From Micropterix aruncella (lineage: Eukaryota > Arthropoda > Insecta > Lepidoptera > Micropterigidae), in assembly GCA_944548615.1 (NCBI GenBank), contig OX155954.1, forward strand, positions 9,796,881 to 9,860,880: a stretch of 64,000 nucleotides of DNA. The letters are read 5' to 3'. Positions 35,201 to 46,605 of this stretch are shown piece by piece. Both the position numbers and the translations under genes were made by a program. The first letter of the stretch is position 1, and every line of letters starts with the position of its first letter. The notes below the pieces were generated by a model that ran no database searches, was not told the origin of the DNA, and was given only the letters and a program-made list of their open reading frames with translations.

Positions 35201-37518
35201 ACGACGAACGGTGGAGCAAGCGCGTTTTGGAGTGGAGACCCCGGCTAGGCAGAAGAAGTGAGGGCAGACCACCGGACCGATGGTCAGATGACATCAAGGA
35301 GACAGCTGGACCTGTCTGGATGAGGGAAACGGACAACCGATCCGGATGGAGAGTGATTGGAGAGGCGTATGCCCAACGGTGGGCGAATGCGCGCTGATGA
35401 AGAAGAAATTATTTCCATATTAATTGTAAATTATCTATATTCTGTTACTGTTTTCCTAAAAAATAAAAACGAGCGAGATTTGTCTTCAGTTTTTGAAAAA
35501 CCTAGAGATGATTCTCAATATTAAAAAATATCATTTACACCAGCGTATGGTCTATTTGCATAGCACTAAGACATTTTTTGGAACTTCCATACAAAAAACA
35601 TAAGAAAAAATGTTTGAAATTACGCAATATCCAGAAATGTTATGGCCAAACATTATTTTTTTTTCTATTTATTAAAGATACTTAAGAGTGATATAAAAAA
35701 TAACACAGTGATCTTAAGTTATTTTATTATTGTATTCTATTTTTTACTTTAAAGACTACATAAGACGACGCGCGAAGCCGAAATCGTCATTCGTAATTGG
35801 CCACCGCCAACGGTGGGACGTGTTCCCTATACATCTTTATGTATATATCGAAAGCGCGCGGGCGCGAGGCATTGCAAAAATATTTATAAAATTTTGTCGC
35901 GTCAACTCGGAAGGGAGCCTTAACAAACAAAAACTATACCTATCCACGGATTTTGGAAAAAAAAAACTTGTGTAAATGTCTTGCCTTATAACATTGATTA
36001 TAAATATGATATTAGATTGCTCAATGCCATAGCACGATTTGGCAAACCTTTTGCGAAGGCGATATGCAGGTGGCTCTGATATGGTTCTTTATAAAAGATT
36101 GAGTGACAATAATATTTAACTAATGTTAATTTGACAATAAAAACTTTAAATTGTTAGTGCCATATATCTATAGGCTGATTACATTACAGTAATAATACGG
36201 AGATATAGAGTGCTATCTATTAGTCTATCTGAACACAAAATGCGTAATTATTATGCATTGAAACCTGTATACCAAATTAAAATTTGACATCTTTATGTGA
36301 ATAATTTTAAAATAATAACAGCTTTGATTTAAAAATTCGTTTGTTTAGTATTTTATTTCGAGAAAGGCTACCGTATAGGCACAGTAGTGTACTGTGGTAA
36401 AGGCGTGTTTAGGCCGGGAATACACGTCAGATTTTTCTATACGATAGTCGGATCCGATAGTCTGATCAGACTATCGGAAGGAACGCTTGCTATACATTCA
36501 ACCTGCAATACATGCGAGACATTCATGCCAACATTCAATACACGTCCGATCCGATAGTCGGATCAGACGTGTATTAAATGTTCAAAAACTAAACTCAGAC
36601 TATCGCATCCGACTATAGTATAGAAAAATCGGACGTGTATTTCCGGCCTTAGAGCGCCATATAAAGTAGCCCGCCATAAGGTTATACCACAAACATAAGA
36701 GAATATTAATCAATTTTCGGAACTATGAGTCCCCCCATCTACACGTGGCGTTTTGTAGTAAAATCCTAGCTGCCAAATCGTAGTATGAGATTGAGCAATC
36801 TAATACGCTATATATTCAATGCTACATAGGTACATTGAGAAAAATATAACGATGTAATACACCGAAATACACAAGTTTCAACACGGATTACGTATATAAC
36901 TCGGATTGTGGTCCATACGTATGAATTAACATGACGCGTAACGGTATTGGCGTGACGGTAGTTATCGTGTCCTAGTATTAAAACATAATGTTATTTCATT
37001 ACGTCGCGATCGCGCTTCTAACACGACAACATGTAGTAGTAGTATACGTAGGTACGGTTATACATAAATCATGTTGAAACTACAGTATACTGTTATTTCT
37101 GTAATTACCGTACGCAATAGATACATATAATTGAGTTCACATACATATATAGGCTTTCAACAAAATTCCTTGTAAATCGTTACGATTGAAACTTCTGTAT
37201 AAAACCGTACAGTAATAACAAAATGGAAATGTAAGAATCAATTCAATATTTTTCCCAGTTTAGGCAGTTGTAACCGAACAGCAAAATTTGCAAAGATTTT
37301 CAACTGACCTGGTAAAATGATAGCAGCCTTGCCTTCCGCGCACTGAGGACAGCAGTCTCCCGGCGGTGTGACGTGCAGGGCGCGCGGACATGCCAGCACA
37401 GGACACGCGCGCTTCGTGCAGGTCAAGCGACCTCGAGCACAGTGGCATTTTAAGCAAGGATCCTCGGGAATTGTGACGTCTCGCCTTTCCAGCACTCGCT
37501 GGCCGTTTATGTAGCAAC
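31160..37518 (-). CDS. cv-2: Crossveinless-2/BMPER-like secreted BMP-binding protein, 3' exons only
   Basis: Three exons on the minus strand: 37309-37518, 34295-34539 and 31160-32299, with CAG/GT splice sites and matching phases (1, 1, 0). Domain order: a VWC domain with ten Cys in exon A; a second in exon B; a third split across exons B and C; then VWD starting at CTVFGDPHYKTFDGKF, then C8 (CLKQRRKF..CKDM-type pattern ending WKSEAFC). VWC repeats before a VWD with GDPH, where Cv-2/BMPER is known to be cleaved, point to this family, which binds BMPs at the cell surface. The 5' exons (signal peptide, first VWC domains) were not found here. The last exon shows no TIL domain after C8; possible donors at 31264 or 31276 could lead to another exon not identified. 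Kielin/chordin-like or other VWC-VWD proteins are alternatives. Confidence 0.85.
32300..34294 (-). other. cv-2-like intron between exons B and C
   Basis: No other gene is seen. 32790-33220 is richer in purines and may be an old retroelement piece, but no frame is convincing. Confidence 0.5.
34295..34539 (-). CDS. cv-2: cv-2-like exon B (VWC domain and start of the next)
   Basis: Acceptor TTAATTTCAG, donor GAG|GTATGC; phase 1 in, 0 out. Ten-Cys VWC from CVLGSEF to CCPRC, then TACVVAGTTYE begins the following VWC. Confidence 0.88.
34769..35398 (+). pseudogene. RTE-type LINE reverse transcriptase C-terminus
   Basis: Two frames join into the C-terminal end of an RTE-clade reverse transcriptase: EYTYLGQVIKLGRDSMIAEI and KVYNQCVLAAMTYACET in frame 2 (34784-35032), then HELKVVQRNMERVMLGISLR, LKWAWAGHVARR and WRPRLGRRSEGRPPDRWSDD in frame 1 (35029-35397). 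A frameshift lies near 35010-35030. Strongly 5' truncated, and inserted antisense in the intron between cv-2-like exons A and B. Dead copy. Confidence 0.9.
36009..36812 (+). mobile_element. ATTAGATTGCTCAATG MITE (family C), full-length copy
   Basis: The left end ATATTAGATTGCTCAATG..ATAGCACGATTTGGCA and the right end TGCCAAATCGTAGTATGAGA..TTGAGCAATCTAATAC are inverted over about 37 bp with a few mismatches. About 800 bp including a nested 237-bp element. It lies in the intron between cv-2-like exons A and B. No coding capacity. Confidence 0.82.
36412..36648. mobile_element. Harbinger-like foldback MITE nested in the family C MITE
   Basis: The ends GGCCGGGAATACACGTC and (inverted) GGCCGGAAATACACGTCC, followed by AGATTTTTCTATACGATAGTC-like arms, pair over about 55 bp. 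It is flanked by TTA on both sides (36409-36411 and 36649-36651). A 3-bp TWA duplication and GG-starting ends fit PIF/Harbinger; that class is inferred. Inside are more palindromes of CCGATAGTCTGATCAGACTATCGG type. Confidence 0.8.
36833..37125 (+). repeat. Dispersed repeat, family F, copy 1
   Basis: About 290 bp that recur inverted at 40635-40945. Blocks include ACACAAGTTTCAACACGGATTACGTATAT, GTCCATACGTATGAATTAA, GTGACGGTAGTTA and TTATTTCATTACGTCGCGA. It is close to cv-2-like exon A. Class unknown. Confidence 0.75.
37309..37518 (-). CDS. cv-2: cv-2-like exon A (one VWC domain)
   Basis: Acceptor GTGGTTTCCAG, donor CCAG|GTCAGT, phase 1 in and out. Ten Cys in the VWC pattern from CYINGQ to CCPQC. 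Confidence 0.88.
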
Positions 37519-37905
37519 CTGGAAACCACAAGATTTATCTAGTATTATAGAGAGCGATCCGAAAAATATTGCGCTCTAGCAGCTTGCCAGCGAAATAAAT
37601 TTAATCGTAAAAATTCAGTCTCGCCGCGCCGCTTTGGACGAGTTCCAAAAGCCGCAATTGATCGCGGATAGATCGCAGCACGTTTTATAACCCGAACGTA
37701 TTTTGATGCGATATTATGCGTTCAGAATAAAAGAAAATGTGAAAATACATTTGATCAACTACTTATATCCATACATCTGAAAATAGCAGTAGAACTAGAA
37801 AAACCTGTCAAGCGAGTGTATTTTAATTTCAGAATAAAACAAAAAAGGATCAAGACAAGATTTATCTTAATCTGCACTAAATAATCCTCGGTGAGGTACT
37901 ATTTA

Positions 37906-38391
37906 TACGACTGCCCAACAAAAAAGGAGTGTAATGTGTTCAGGGTTCATCTATGTATGATTTCCGTTATTTTATTCCACCATAACTTCTATAAGCGTGC
38001 ACTGATTTAGAAGTGTATGGTATTGTTAGAACCGCTATATCATCCCGAGTGTCATAGGGTACCTTAACGATCGAAATGTCAAATAAATAACTGTCCAAAT
38101 GTCCAAATATCAATAAATTAACACAAACATATCGCCTTTATTATCAAATGAAAAGTCTGATTGAGTAGATTATGGACATCATGATAATCACAGAATGCGC
38201 AATCGTCTTTAAGCACTAGATGTTTATAGAGGTAACACGCGGCCGTAACGGAGCATCAGTAAATTGTTTTTTTTTCAACGAATATCGTTTTAATAACTAA
38301 CTTTATTCCATAAACCGCGATTATCTGCGCGAAAGAATTGTTTGTAATAATTATAAATACAATAGTTCACTTTACGTACCGGCAGTCGTGC
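37906..38391 (-). mobile_element. CACGACTGCC MITE (family B), minus-strand copy
   Basis: Starts TACGACTGCCCAACAAAAAAGGAGTG and ends CCGGCAGTCGTG, with the family interior reversed. It is 484 bp, longer than the others because of extra AT-rich sequence on one side. Confidence 0.82.
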
Positions 38392-38559
38392 TTTTTAATT
38401 TTTTAAGTTATTATAATATGGTATGTTAATGACACCAATGTATGCTATGACACCAATGTAAATGTTTATTAACCCTTTATATACACTGGTCGATATATCA
38501 ACTGGCGCAAACAAATGGCCTAATGGTTGATCACAGGAAAGAACTGCAAATATCAAGTA

Positions 38560-38741
38560 AGTAGTTGTAGTATATCGTGTTTAGTGTCAAATGAACGGTC
38601 TGATTGAGTACCTACATTCCGGAAATATACATATTTATGTAATATATAACTAAATATTATAATAAACCACAAATATTTCATAAAAAACCCACAATGAAAA
38701 TAATTATAAATACAATAGTTCACATTCTGTAACGGCAGTCG
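38560..38741 (-). repeat. CACGACTGCC MITE (family B), truncated copy
   Basis: Keeps GTGTCAAATGAACGGTCTGATTGAGTAC and the end AACGGCAGTCG, while the other half is missing. It lies 170 bp from the preceding copy in the same orientation. Confidence 0.7.
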
Positions 38742-39657
38742 TTTTTTTTTTAAAAATATATTTACTTGTTTACCTACTTTCCACGCAATTCTTCTTCTTC
38801 GCTGTTTATTGGTATCTACACATAGGGGTACCTTCTGCCATAGGCGTTGACTACGTGGGTGCTTGAAGTTTCGACCATTCACTGTGGGCGCTTAGCACCC
38901 ATGGTAGCACCCATAGGTAGTAGGAGGTATAAAAAGAACACCCTATTACGGGAAACCTATATAACGTGAAAACGTGAGAAATTCCTAGTCGCAGCGTACT
39001 TTTTATTTTTTCCATACAAGGGTTTGCGCCTACAGATCATTTGGAACCCTTTAAAAAGAGGGTATTTTTCTAACACATATATCATTCTCAAAGTAATTCC
39101 GTCCTGGTTTTTTAGTATAGAGTTAGCAAAAAAAGGGTCTGCATTTGAAAACATGATTTTTAGTACATAGGTATACTTCTAAACATCCTGTTTTTTCTTA
39201 GGAATACATATTTTGGTATAATTATAAGATTCTTAATATTATGGTAGTCAAGAGATTTAAAAAAAATCATGTACTTACAAAGGAAAAATAGGAATAAGAA
39301 TGAATAACTAACTCACTTGAGTAAAAATAAGGGAGGAGAATTAAATATCTAATCATTTGTTTTAAGGAGACATGAAATAAAACCTACATTTTACGATGCA
39401 GTGTGTCTTACTTTTCAAGAGGTGTCCGATAACGAACGGCGGTGCTTGCGATTTAAATTCGTAACCTTGGTGTTACCTAGTAGGAAAATGGTGTAATATA
39501 CCGTCTCTTCAAAGCCATGAAAATATACTGTTGCCTTCCACAATGCTGGAACAGTGGACTGCACTGCATCATTATATGTTCAGTTTAGAATTTAGGATAT
39601 CACTCGCATTTTGTCTAGAATTTAGGATAACAATTTAGCCTGTAGCTGAGCATTCCA

Positions 39658-39693
39658 CCTCTTTAGATTTCCTAAAGAGGAAATCTAAAGAGG
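39658..39693. repeat. Perfect 16-bp hairpin with 4-base loop
   Basis: CCTCTTTAGATTTCCT, loop AAAG, then the exact inverse complement. Confidence 0.92.
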
Positions 39694-40556
39694 CTGCCTA
39701 CTGCGTACCTAATTCAATAAAATTTTTCACCTGCGGTGCAAATAGGGAACACTTGTCTCACATGTAAAAAAAAGCAGATAAGTTACTTCTTCTTACCTTC
39801 CCCCCTCCCCCCTCCCGCTAATAATGGATCTATATTTAAACTTGGAGTGGAACTTTAAAGTTGACTTGATTTTAGAAGCTTGTTATTTCATCTTATGTAT
39901 CTTCATTGCTGTGGTTGAGAATAAGAGATATTGCGAAAAATAGAGTTTACAGCCATGACCGGAGACACTGACCTACACTTTCTTGTCTAGAGAGATTTTG
40001 GAAGAAGTAACCAAAAAACCTTTATAAATGATCAGACATAATAATATAGACATACCTTCAGATTCCATAAAATGATTCCAGAAACAGATTCCATAAAATG
40101 AATTATGCCTATGACTAAGTGAACTGACTTTCGAGACGTCAAAATGTTAATTCTCTAGAATTATTAACTAAATTAGTACCTACTCACGAACGTACCTACT
40201 ACACTATGAGGTGAGATCCGATCTCCCGTTTCGGTACGGAACTCTAATAATAACAGGTGTTGCATGAAACCGCATTCCACACACAATGCACTAATCTAAA
40301 TGGTGTAGGCGTCATTAGCCTACTACAATGTAACGATTTTTGCAAAGTCATTAAGGCAACATTGAACATTTGAACAAGGCAAGGTCGGACGAGGCTGCAT
40401 AAAAACAGCCGAGATTTATTTTGCAACATTCCGTTGCTTGATTTATTTGATTACGGCCGCGGTTGAGGAAGTTCGGTTATCAATTAAATATCGCTTATAA
40501 AATCGAGGCTAGGGTTTGGTCGATTGTTTTGATATCATAACTATTCGTTGGAGAGG

Positions 40557-40618
40557 GGCTAATGGGCCCATTAGCCCATTTGGGCTAATGGGCCATTTTG
40601 GGCATAATGGGCCATTTT
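40557..40618. repeat. Short tandem/palindromic GGGCTAATGGGCC repeat
   Basis: Three or four overlapping units of GGGCYAATGGGCCATTTT with internal palindromes. Confidence 0.75.
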
Positions 40619-40634
40619 GCTGAAACTCCATTAC

Positions 40635-40945
40635 TCGATTATATGTACCTATCAACATTTTCCTTACGGTTATTACTAAAGTAACAGTATACTGTAGTTT
40701 GAACATGATTCATGTGTCCGAGTATAACAGTACGTATACTACTACATGCTGTCATGTTAAAAGCGAGATCCCAAAGTCGCGACGTAATGAAATAGTATTA
40801 TATTTTAACATTACTACACGGTAACTACCGTCACGCGTCATATTAATTCATACGTATGGACCACAGTCCACGAAATATACGTAATCCTTGTTGAAACATG
40901 TGTATTTCCGTGTATCATATCGTTTTATTTTTCTCGGTTTATAAA
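40635..40945 (-). repeat. Dispersed repeat, family F, copy 2 (inverted)
   Basis: Inverse of 36833-37125 with the same block order. The two copies face each other across 3.5 kb that includes cv-2-like exon A. Confidence 0.75.
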
Positions 40946-43049
40946 CTCTTATATGTAAGATTTTATAATTATATATAGCAAAAGCGCATCTATAGAAGGA
41001 GGAGGGAGAGGGAGGGGGTAAAAGAAAAACCTTTCCTTCTCCAATGGATTTTTTAAAAAGTTGCGTCTGATTTACATTCACCACGAAATGATAATAAACA
41101 TCATAAGATTTAAATTCAATAAATCATAAATAGTTATTTACTTTGAGCAACTCATTTGTTTTACTGGTGACATCAAAGATTGTGTAAGGTAATACCCAAT
41201 ATGGCCTACCTACACAATGTTCGTGTATTTTTAAGGAGTGTAAATGAAAATAATTTCTGCTTTAAACATTGTTCATTCTAAACATACAAAAATAACAATA
41301 AAGAAAAGTATATTTAGGCCATATTGCTCAACCAATTATACTCAATATGGTATATGGACATCGAATGAGTAAACCAACGAAAATTATACCTTAATTGTCG
41401 CAATCATGGCATAAAAAATGTGTGTATGGGGGTTGAAAATATGTGTACATGTTATCAGTGGATTCCAAAGTAATCATCTGTTTAAACTCTTGATTTAAGT
41501 AATTTCAGAATATGGAAAGGATTCTTAAAAGGGTTTAATAATAATAATAATAATAAAAATTCTTTATTGACCACAACGGGTACAAATGGCGGGTTTATTG
41601 CCATAAACGGCAATATCCTCCAGCCAACCAGCAGGTAGTAATAACGTTTGTTCGTGGCAGAACATTTTTTTTTAATTTTTCATTATTTTTATACTTGCAA
41701 TCTACATATAGAGGCAATCTACACTACTTCGGTACGGGTAAATCCTAGTTAAGCTGGCGTAGCAACAAAGTGTATTCAATTCAATTCTTTATTATATATT
41801 ATGTACAATCATTGAAAATTTTCATAAGTCACATTACCAGAATTCTCTTTGGTTGACATTTTCAGTTTCTTTATTGAATTATTTGGCTTTTCATTTAAAG
41901 AAACAAGAAAGATATAATAGAATTAAATATATAGCTTTCGATTCGTCATCTTTCCAATTACTTTGCCTATATAAATATACAACGTGGCGCTCGCGTCAAC
42001 TCGACATTCCTTTGAAGGGTAGGTTTTTTTTCTGCACAAATTATAGTGCAATATTTTTAAAATCGTTGAATAAGAAACTGTTTAATAATCCTTGCAGCTT
42101 ATCCGTTTATTCAAGTGAAGTATAGTAGCAGGCAACTAAACAAACGCCAAAATTTCACAGATGGTAGATATGTCCGTTAGAATTTTCCAGTATTCTGAAA
42201 AAATATGGATTTGTAGATTTTCCCATACCATTCTTGAGAACCTAACTTTTTTTGGACTTTACGATTTTTGGCATTGCTAAAAAGAAACTTTAAGTAAAAA
42301 ACCACTTCTGAAAAAGGCACATGATTTAAAAAAAACAGGATTCAGTCAATCGTTACACAATTAAAGAACATTGGGGGTAATTCTTTAAAAAAAATAGCAT
42401 GCTAAATTTGTCTGTGGTCCATTTGATTTACGTAGGCTATAGGTAAATTAACCATGTTAATTTTTAAATAAATCCCCTGGATAAGGTTGTATATTTTTAG
42501 AAATTATATACTGACAAGCTTGGCAAAAAATGATCATTTTCTGAAACCAAATCCACAAAAATATATTTTTTCGTCATGTCGCTTTTAAGGTATTATAAAA
42601 TCATAATTTAATTTCGTTCTTATGTTGACTTCTTCATTTATTTTTAGGTATATGATATTTCAATATTTAAATATTTGTTTCTCATACTTTTATTTCTTAT
42701 ACTCATAGGTTTTATTTTTACAATTAAAGATTGAAATAGTTCTAATGAAATACAATAGATGGCTTGACCTTTTTAAATGCCTTTTTTAATTATTTTCAAT
42801 TAAATGCCATAATATAGGTAAATATAAATGATGACTGATGGTTTATGATTATGGTAGCTTTACGTAGACGTATTTGTTATAAGAATAACCGTATACAAAA
42901 ATTACCGAGTTCACGGGGTTTTTTGTTGAGCCCAGGCTTTTTTCAGATTCTGACAATCTTCTTTAATCCTAAATAATTTTGGTAACTGTAAACCCTCAAA
43001 GATGGACTTAGTGTATTTTGAACTGGACAATCCTATAACAGTATTTTGT
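40946..43049. other. No gene seen; reversed LINE tail at about 41526-41660
   Basis: A (AAT)n tract at about 41538-41556 followed by ATTCTTTATTGACCACAACGGG reads as the reversed 3' end of a LINE with a TTA tail. A second ATTCTTTATTATATATTATG block lies near 41783. The remainder is AT-rich and unassigned. Confidence 0.45.
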
Positions 43050-43310
43050 ATCGAGCTCTCGGACTAGGTGGCTCACGGGTGGCTTGCGCGGGAATTTTGA
43101 ATGTAGACATTAGTGGCTCGTTTGCGCGGAGGGAGCCCAATTGGAATTTCGCCCCGTCTATAATTGAGTTATTCCTTGAGGCAGCCTCTAATTATTATTT
43201 GAGAGCGGAGCAGTGCGGATAACGAAGGCGGCCCCGCCCATGTGACCGCCCGCGCCCTCGCCGGTCACTGCCCCCGCGCCGCCCCACGTCCCAGCGCACC
43301 ACATACTTCC
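43050..43310. promoter_or_regulatory. GC-rich, CpG-rich island of unknown role
   Basis: A sharp rise in GC with GGCCCCGCCC-type boxes and many CpG in otherwise AT-rich DNA. It lies upstream of the cv-2-like exons on their strand and could be a promoter, an enhancer or an unrecognised exon. Function is a guess. Confidence 0.3.
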
Positions 43311-44739
43311 CCTAATTTTACGTACGTGTATTAATTCAGAATACAAAGGGCCCATAGCGACAAAAAAACTGTAGTTTTACACCACAAAAATTAACATATG
43401 TATGTAAGTTATACATTCCAGCATATAAAAAATATCTCAGAGATAAATGATGGGTAAAATAAAATAAATTGTGTTTTAATATTTGAGATAAATGATGGAT
43501 AAAATTTTTATTGTGTTTCAACATGTCCTAAAAAAATCGATTGATTAAGTAGCCTTCGTAGAGCTATGTTAAAACACCGATTCTGGTTGTTATCGAAGTT
43601 ACGTCAATACTTCAATGGAAGACCGCCTGATGCTATATTATGCCCACTTAGAAAATGTTGCCATTAGGCGACAAGGTGGGTTCTACCAAGACATCAGTCT
43701 TGTGTGTAGAAAAAAAAAGTTTTTTTAAAAATGAAATAACTAATAATAAATTTTCTTCAAAATAGCAACTGACTATAGTCATGATGTTTTCCTTGTCGAA
43801 ATTAGGCCACAAATCATAAAACTAAAAAATATATGCCAGTAACCTTATCAAAGTCGCTGTACATTGTATTCTGATTGTCTTCAAGAAAAATGAGTCTCAC
43901 TACAGTTTATTTTAATTATATAATTTTTCAATATATTTTTATTGTAGCACAAACATCTTAGATTTTAAATACATATAAACAACATCCTTTGTACCTCGCT
44001 GAGCACCTCACCGAGCAAACTAAATTTCTTCGAGCGCAATTTAACGAAACTGCAGCCGAGAAAATTATAAATATGTTTGTGCAAAATCAGGTAAAATTTA
44101 TGTCCGGAAAGCTGTTTTCAGTCTCTAAAAAAACGGAATTTTAACTATGGTATAATGTTAACTTTCGCTTGAAAATCCGGTAAAAAAGATATCATCACTT
44201 TGTCTTGTCACCAAATTCCAGTGCTTTTATCAATATTATTTAGGAATAGATACTAAGCAATATTTTTGAGTACTTTTTTATATTTTACTAGATTTTTAAG
44301 GACATTAAAATGAGGTATTTCATATTTAGCATGACAATAATGCTAACATTTCGTTTTGATCACTATTGTCATAATTATGTCGATTTTTCAAAATACGATT
44401 ACTAAATAATTTGCAATTTTTTATATTCGAAATCATATTATTATTTTATTCATACGACAATTTTTTACACATAAGTTGCATATTCAAATTTTACTTTTTT
44501 AATTTATTAATAACTGAAATATTACCCCATACGCTCATCTGAGGAAATTCTAGTTTAATATTTTTATACGACAATTTATATAATATAATATTGTTCAGCT
44601 TATCTTTATATCTTGATCTTATATTGCTGCTATTGACTTTGACAAGAGATGTAGACATTTTGAATTATTTCTCTTCTATTTGCTGTATACAATTAACATA
44701 TTCATTTGCTGACTTTCTTTTAATCCCTCCACGATTTAG
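43311..44739. other. No gene seen
   Basis: AT-rich, with a direct repeat of GAGATAAATGATGGRTAAAAT near 43440-43505. Confidence 0.45.
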
Positions 44740-45840
44740 ACGATCTATTATATAATACAAATGTCAACGAAGTTCTTGAGACGCTAGATCCAATTAGTAC
44801 CTATAGCAAATATTACGAATTACAAGAATACTCAAACGTATTTGCAATGAAAATGCGTAGTATCTGTAAACACTTTGACAACTTATGCGTTTTGTTAAGT
44901 GATATTGGCGCCAACTTTGATAAAACTGATAAGTCAGAATATTGAACGAAACGATCCTATACTGTTATGCGGATTCTTAACTTATAATACAAAATTAGCA
45001 AAGCTGCAGAATGACGGAGTTGTGATTTAAATTCGAGAGACGCTGCGTGAATCAGTTAAGGAAACGAAAATTGCAGATGCAAATCGCCTACGCCTATACT
45101 TTTAATAATATCTGTGATCACAATTTATCGCTATCATTCGGCTAATAACACTTTTGACTTGTATATTCGCTAGACTTTTTATTGAAAACCAACTTAAAGC
45201 TTCAGAGTTTATTGTTGAAAGGAGATATAAATCAAAATATTCTAGACACATATTCAGTATCAATCAATCAGTATCTTTAATTATTAAAAACCAACTGAAA
45301 GTTTCAAAATCTAATATTAAAAGTATATATAAATCAAAATATTCTAGATACAAATTCAGTATCAATCAATCAGTATCTTGATTTGATGGTAATGATGTGT
45401 ACATTGATTGATTGATTAACCGTTATTAATTAAATCAATACAGAAATTGTATGGATATCCTAGTGGATTACATAAATTAATGCACCAGCTTAACAGTATA
45501 AACAAATAAATAGAAAACATGCAAAAAAATAAACCCTGGATTAATATTCAACTTCAGAAAAAGAGGAATATAGCACACGCTAAAGTTAAAAATAATGCTG
45601 TAGACGAGTTAGTTCTAAGTTATTACACAAATTATAAGAATATATGAAACGATTTCATTCAATCTACAAAACAAAATGTTTACGAAAACAACACGGAAGT
45701 ATCATCGCATATTTATTAAAATGTCAGCAAACGTCCCCAGATGCTTGGATAACAACACCAGGAAAATCCAAGCTATTCAGCCAGTCATGTCAATGTCATG
45801 TTATACTTCAATATAAAGACACTCACTAAAGTTGAACACA
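44740..45840 (+). pseudogene. Heavily decayed LINE (endonuclease to RT linker region)
   Basis: Pieces in changing frames with stops resemble a LINE endonuclease: LSDIGANFDKT, then DGVVI-stop-IRETLRESVKETKIAD, then TIYRYHSANNTFD, followed after a tandem duplication by KPWINIQLQKKRNIAHAKVK and YYTNYKNI-stop-NDFIQSTKQNVY, which fit the segment between endonuclease and reverse transcriptase. Many stops; no active product. The clade is not determined (jockey/CR1-like). Confidence 0.6.
45184..45386. repeat. Two-unit tandem duplication, period 102 bp
   Basis: AAAACCAACTTAAAGCTTCA..AGTATCAATCAATCAGTATCTT recurs 102 bases later with about 85% identity by eye. It lies within the decayed LINE and explains the repetitive open frame here. 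Confidence 0.8.
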
Positions 45841-46304
45841 AAGTTGAAAACAGAGGTTTTACGATATGAATAAAATTTAACAAATATACTATAAGGCGAT
45901 AAATGAATGATAATAGAGCGAAACAATATGCAAATAACCAGCAAAAATGTGTAACTTACCATCGCTGTTTATAAATACATATTTGAAAGTAATTTTGTTC
46001 CACTATTATACATTTTTCCCAACATTTGTCCCAGAATGTATGCAGACAGGATGTTTTAATCAACCGGCATTCTTGAAGTGGGTGAATCAGTACGAGCAAA
46101 CAAGCAACTTTTGATTATAATTTTGTAAAAAAAAACCTGTATATGTATATGGTATGTATGTGTATAATGACAGGATCTATCGTTATTTAAATTTTAATTC
46201 GACTTCATCAATTCATTCGGGATAGTATTTCATAAAAGAGAATCGTGTACATCGCATAAAAAAACATTAAAAATGAGCAGCTGAATATGTGCTGGCAAAT
46301 CGGA

Positions 46305-46605
46305 GACTATCGCGGTTGTTTGACATTAAAAAGAAGATAAAAAAGGTAAAAAACGAATTTACCGCGTGATATTTGTAACACCCGATGTTTCGGCGGCGTT
46401 ACAGCCGCCGGCCGTTGTCTAAGGTAGACTGAAAGAGCAATCAATCTGTTGTTCCGCGGGTAGGCCGCATAACGCTGCTGCCATTGCGTAGATTATATCG
46501 GTGATGGGGGGCGGGCTCGGCGCGCGCTAATTTCGAAAATCCGCCGTGCATACGACACTCACTGTATCCTGTCTCACGTCCTTGCGTTCAGCGATTATAT
46601 GGAAC
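46305..46605 (+). repeat. Foldback family E, single-arm copy
   Basis: Matches one arm of the palindrome at 57064-57710: AGACTATCGCGGTTGTTTGACATT, ACGAATTTACCGCGTGA, GCAGCCGCCG.. GTAGACTGAAAGAGC, GCGGGTAGGCCGCATA, AATTTCGAAAATCCG and TATCCTGTCTCACGTCCTTGCG. It stops before the palindrome centre. Confidence 0.78.

Larger units (their letters stand above)
38742..40634. other. No gene seen; hairpins only
   Basis: Upstream of cv-2-like exon A. No VWC-type Cys pattern was found on the minus strand. A perfect hairpin lies at 39658-39693 and a small GGGCTAATGGGCC repeat at 40557-40618. Confidence 0.5.

Noticed and set aside
40244..40429. Cys-containing minus-strand frame as a missing VWC exon of the cv-2-like gene
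   Set aside because: Cys spacing does not fit the VWC pattern (no C-x2-C-x-C, no CCxxC), and no splice sites with the required phase were seen.
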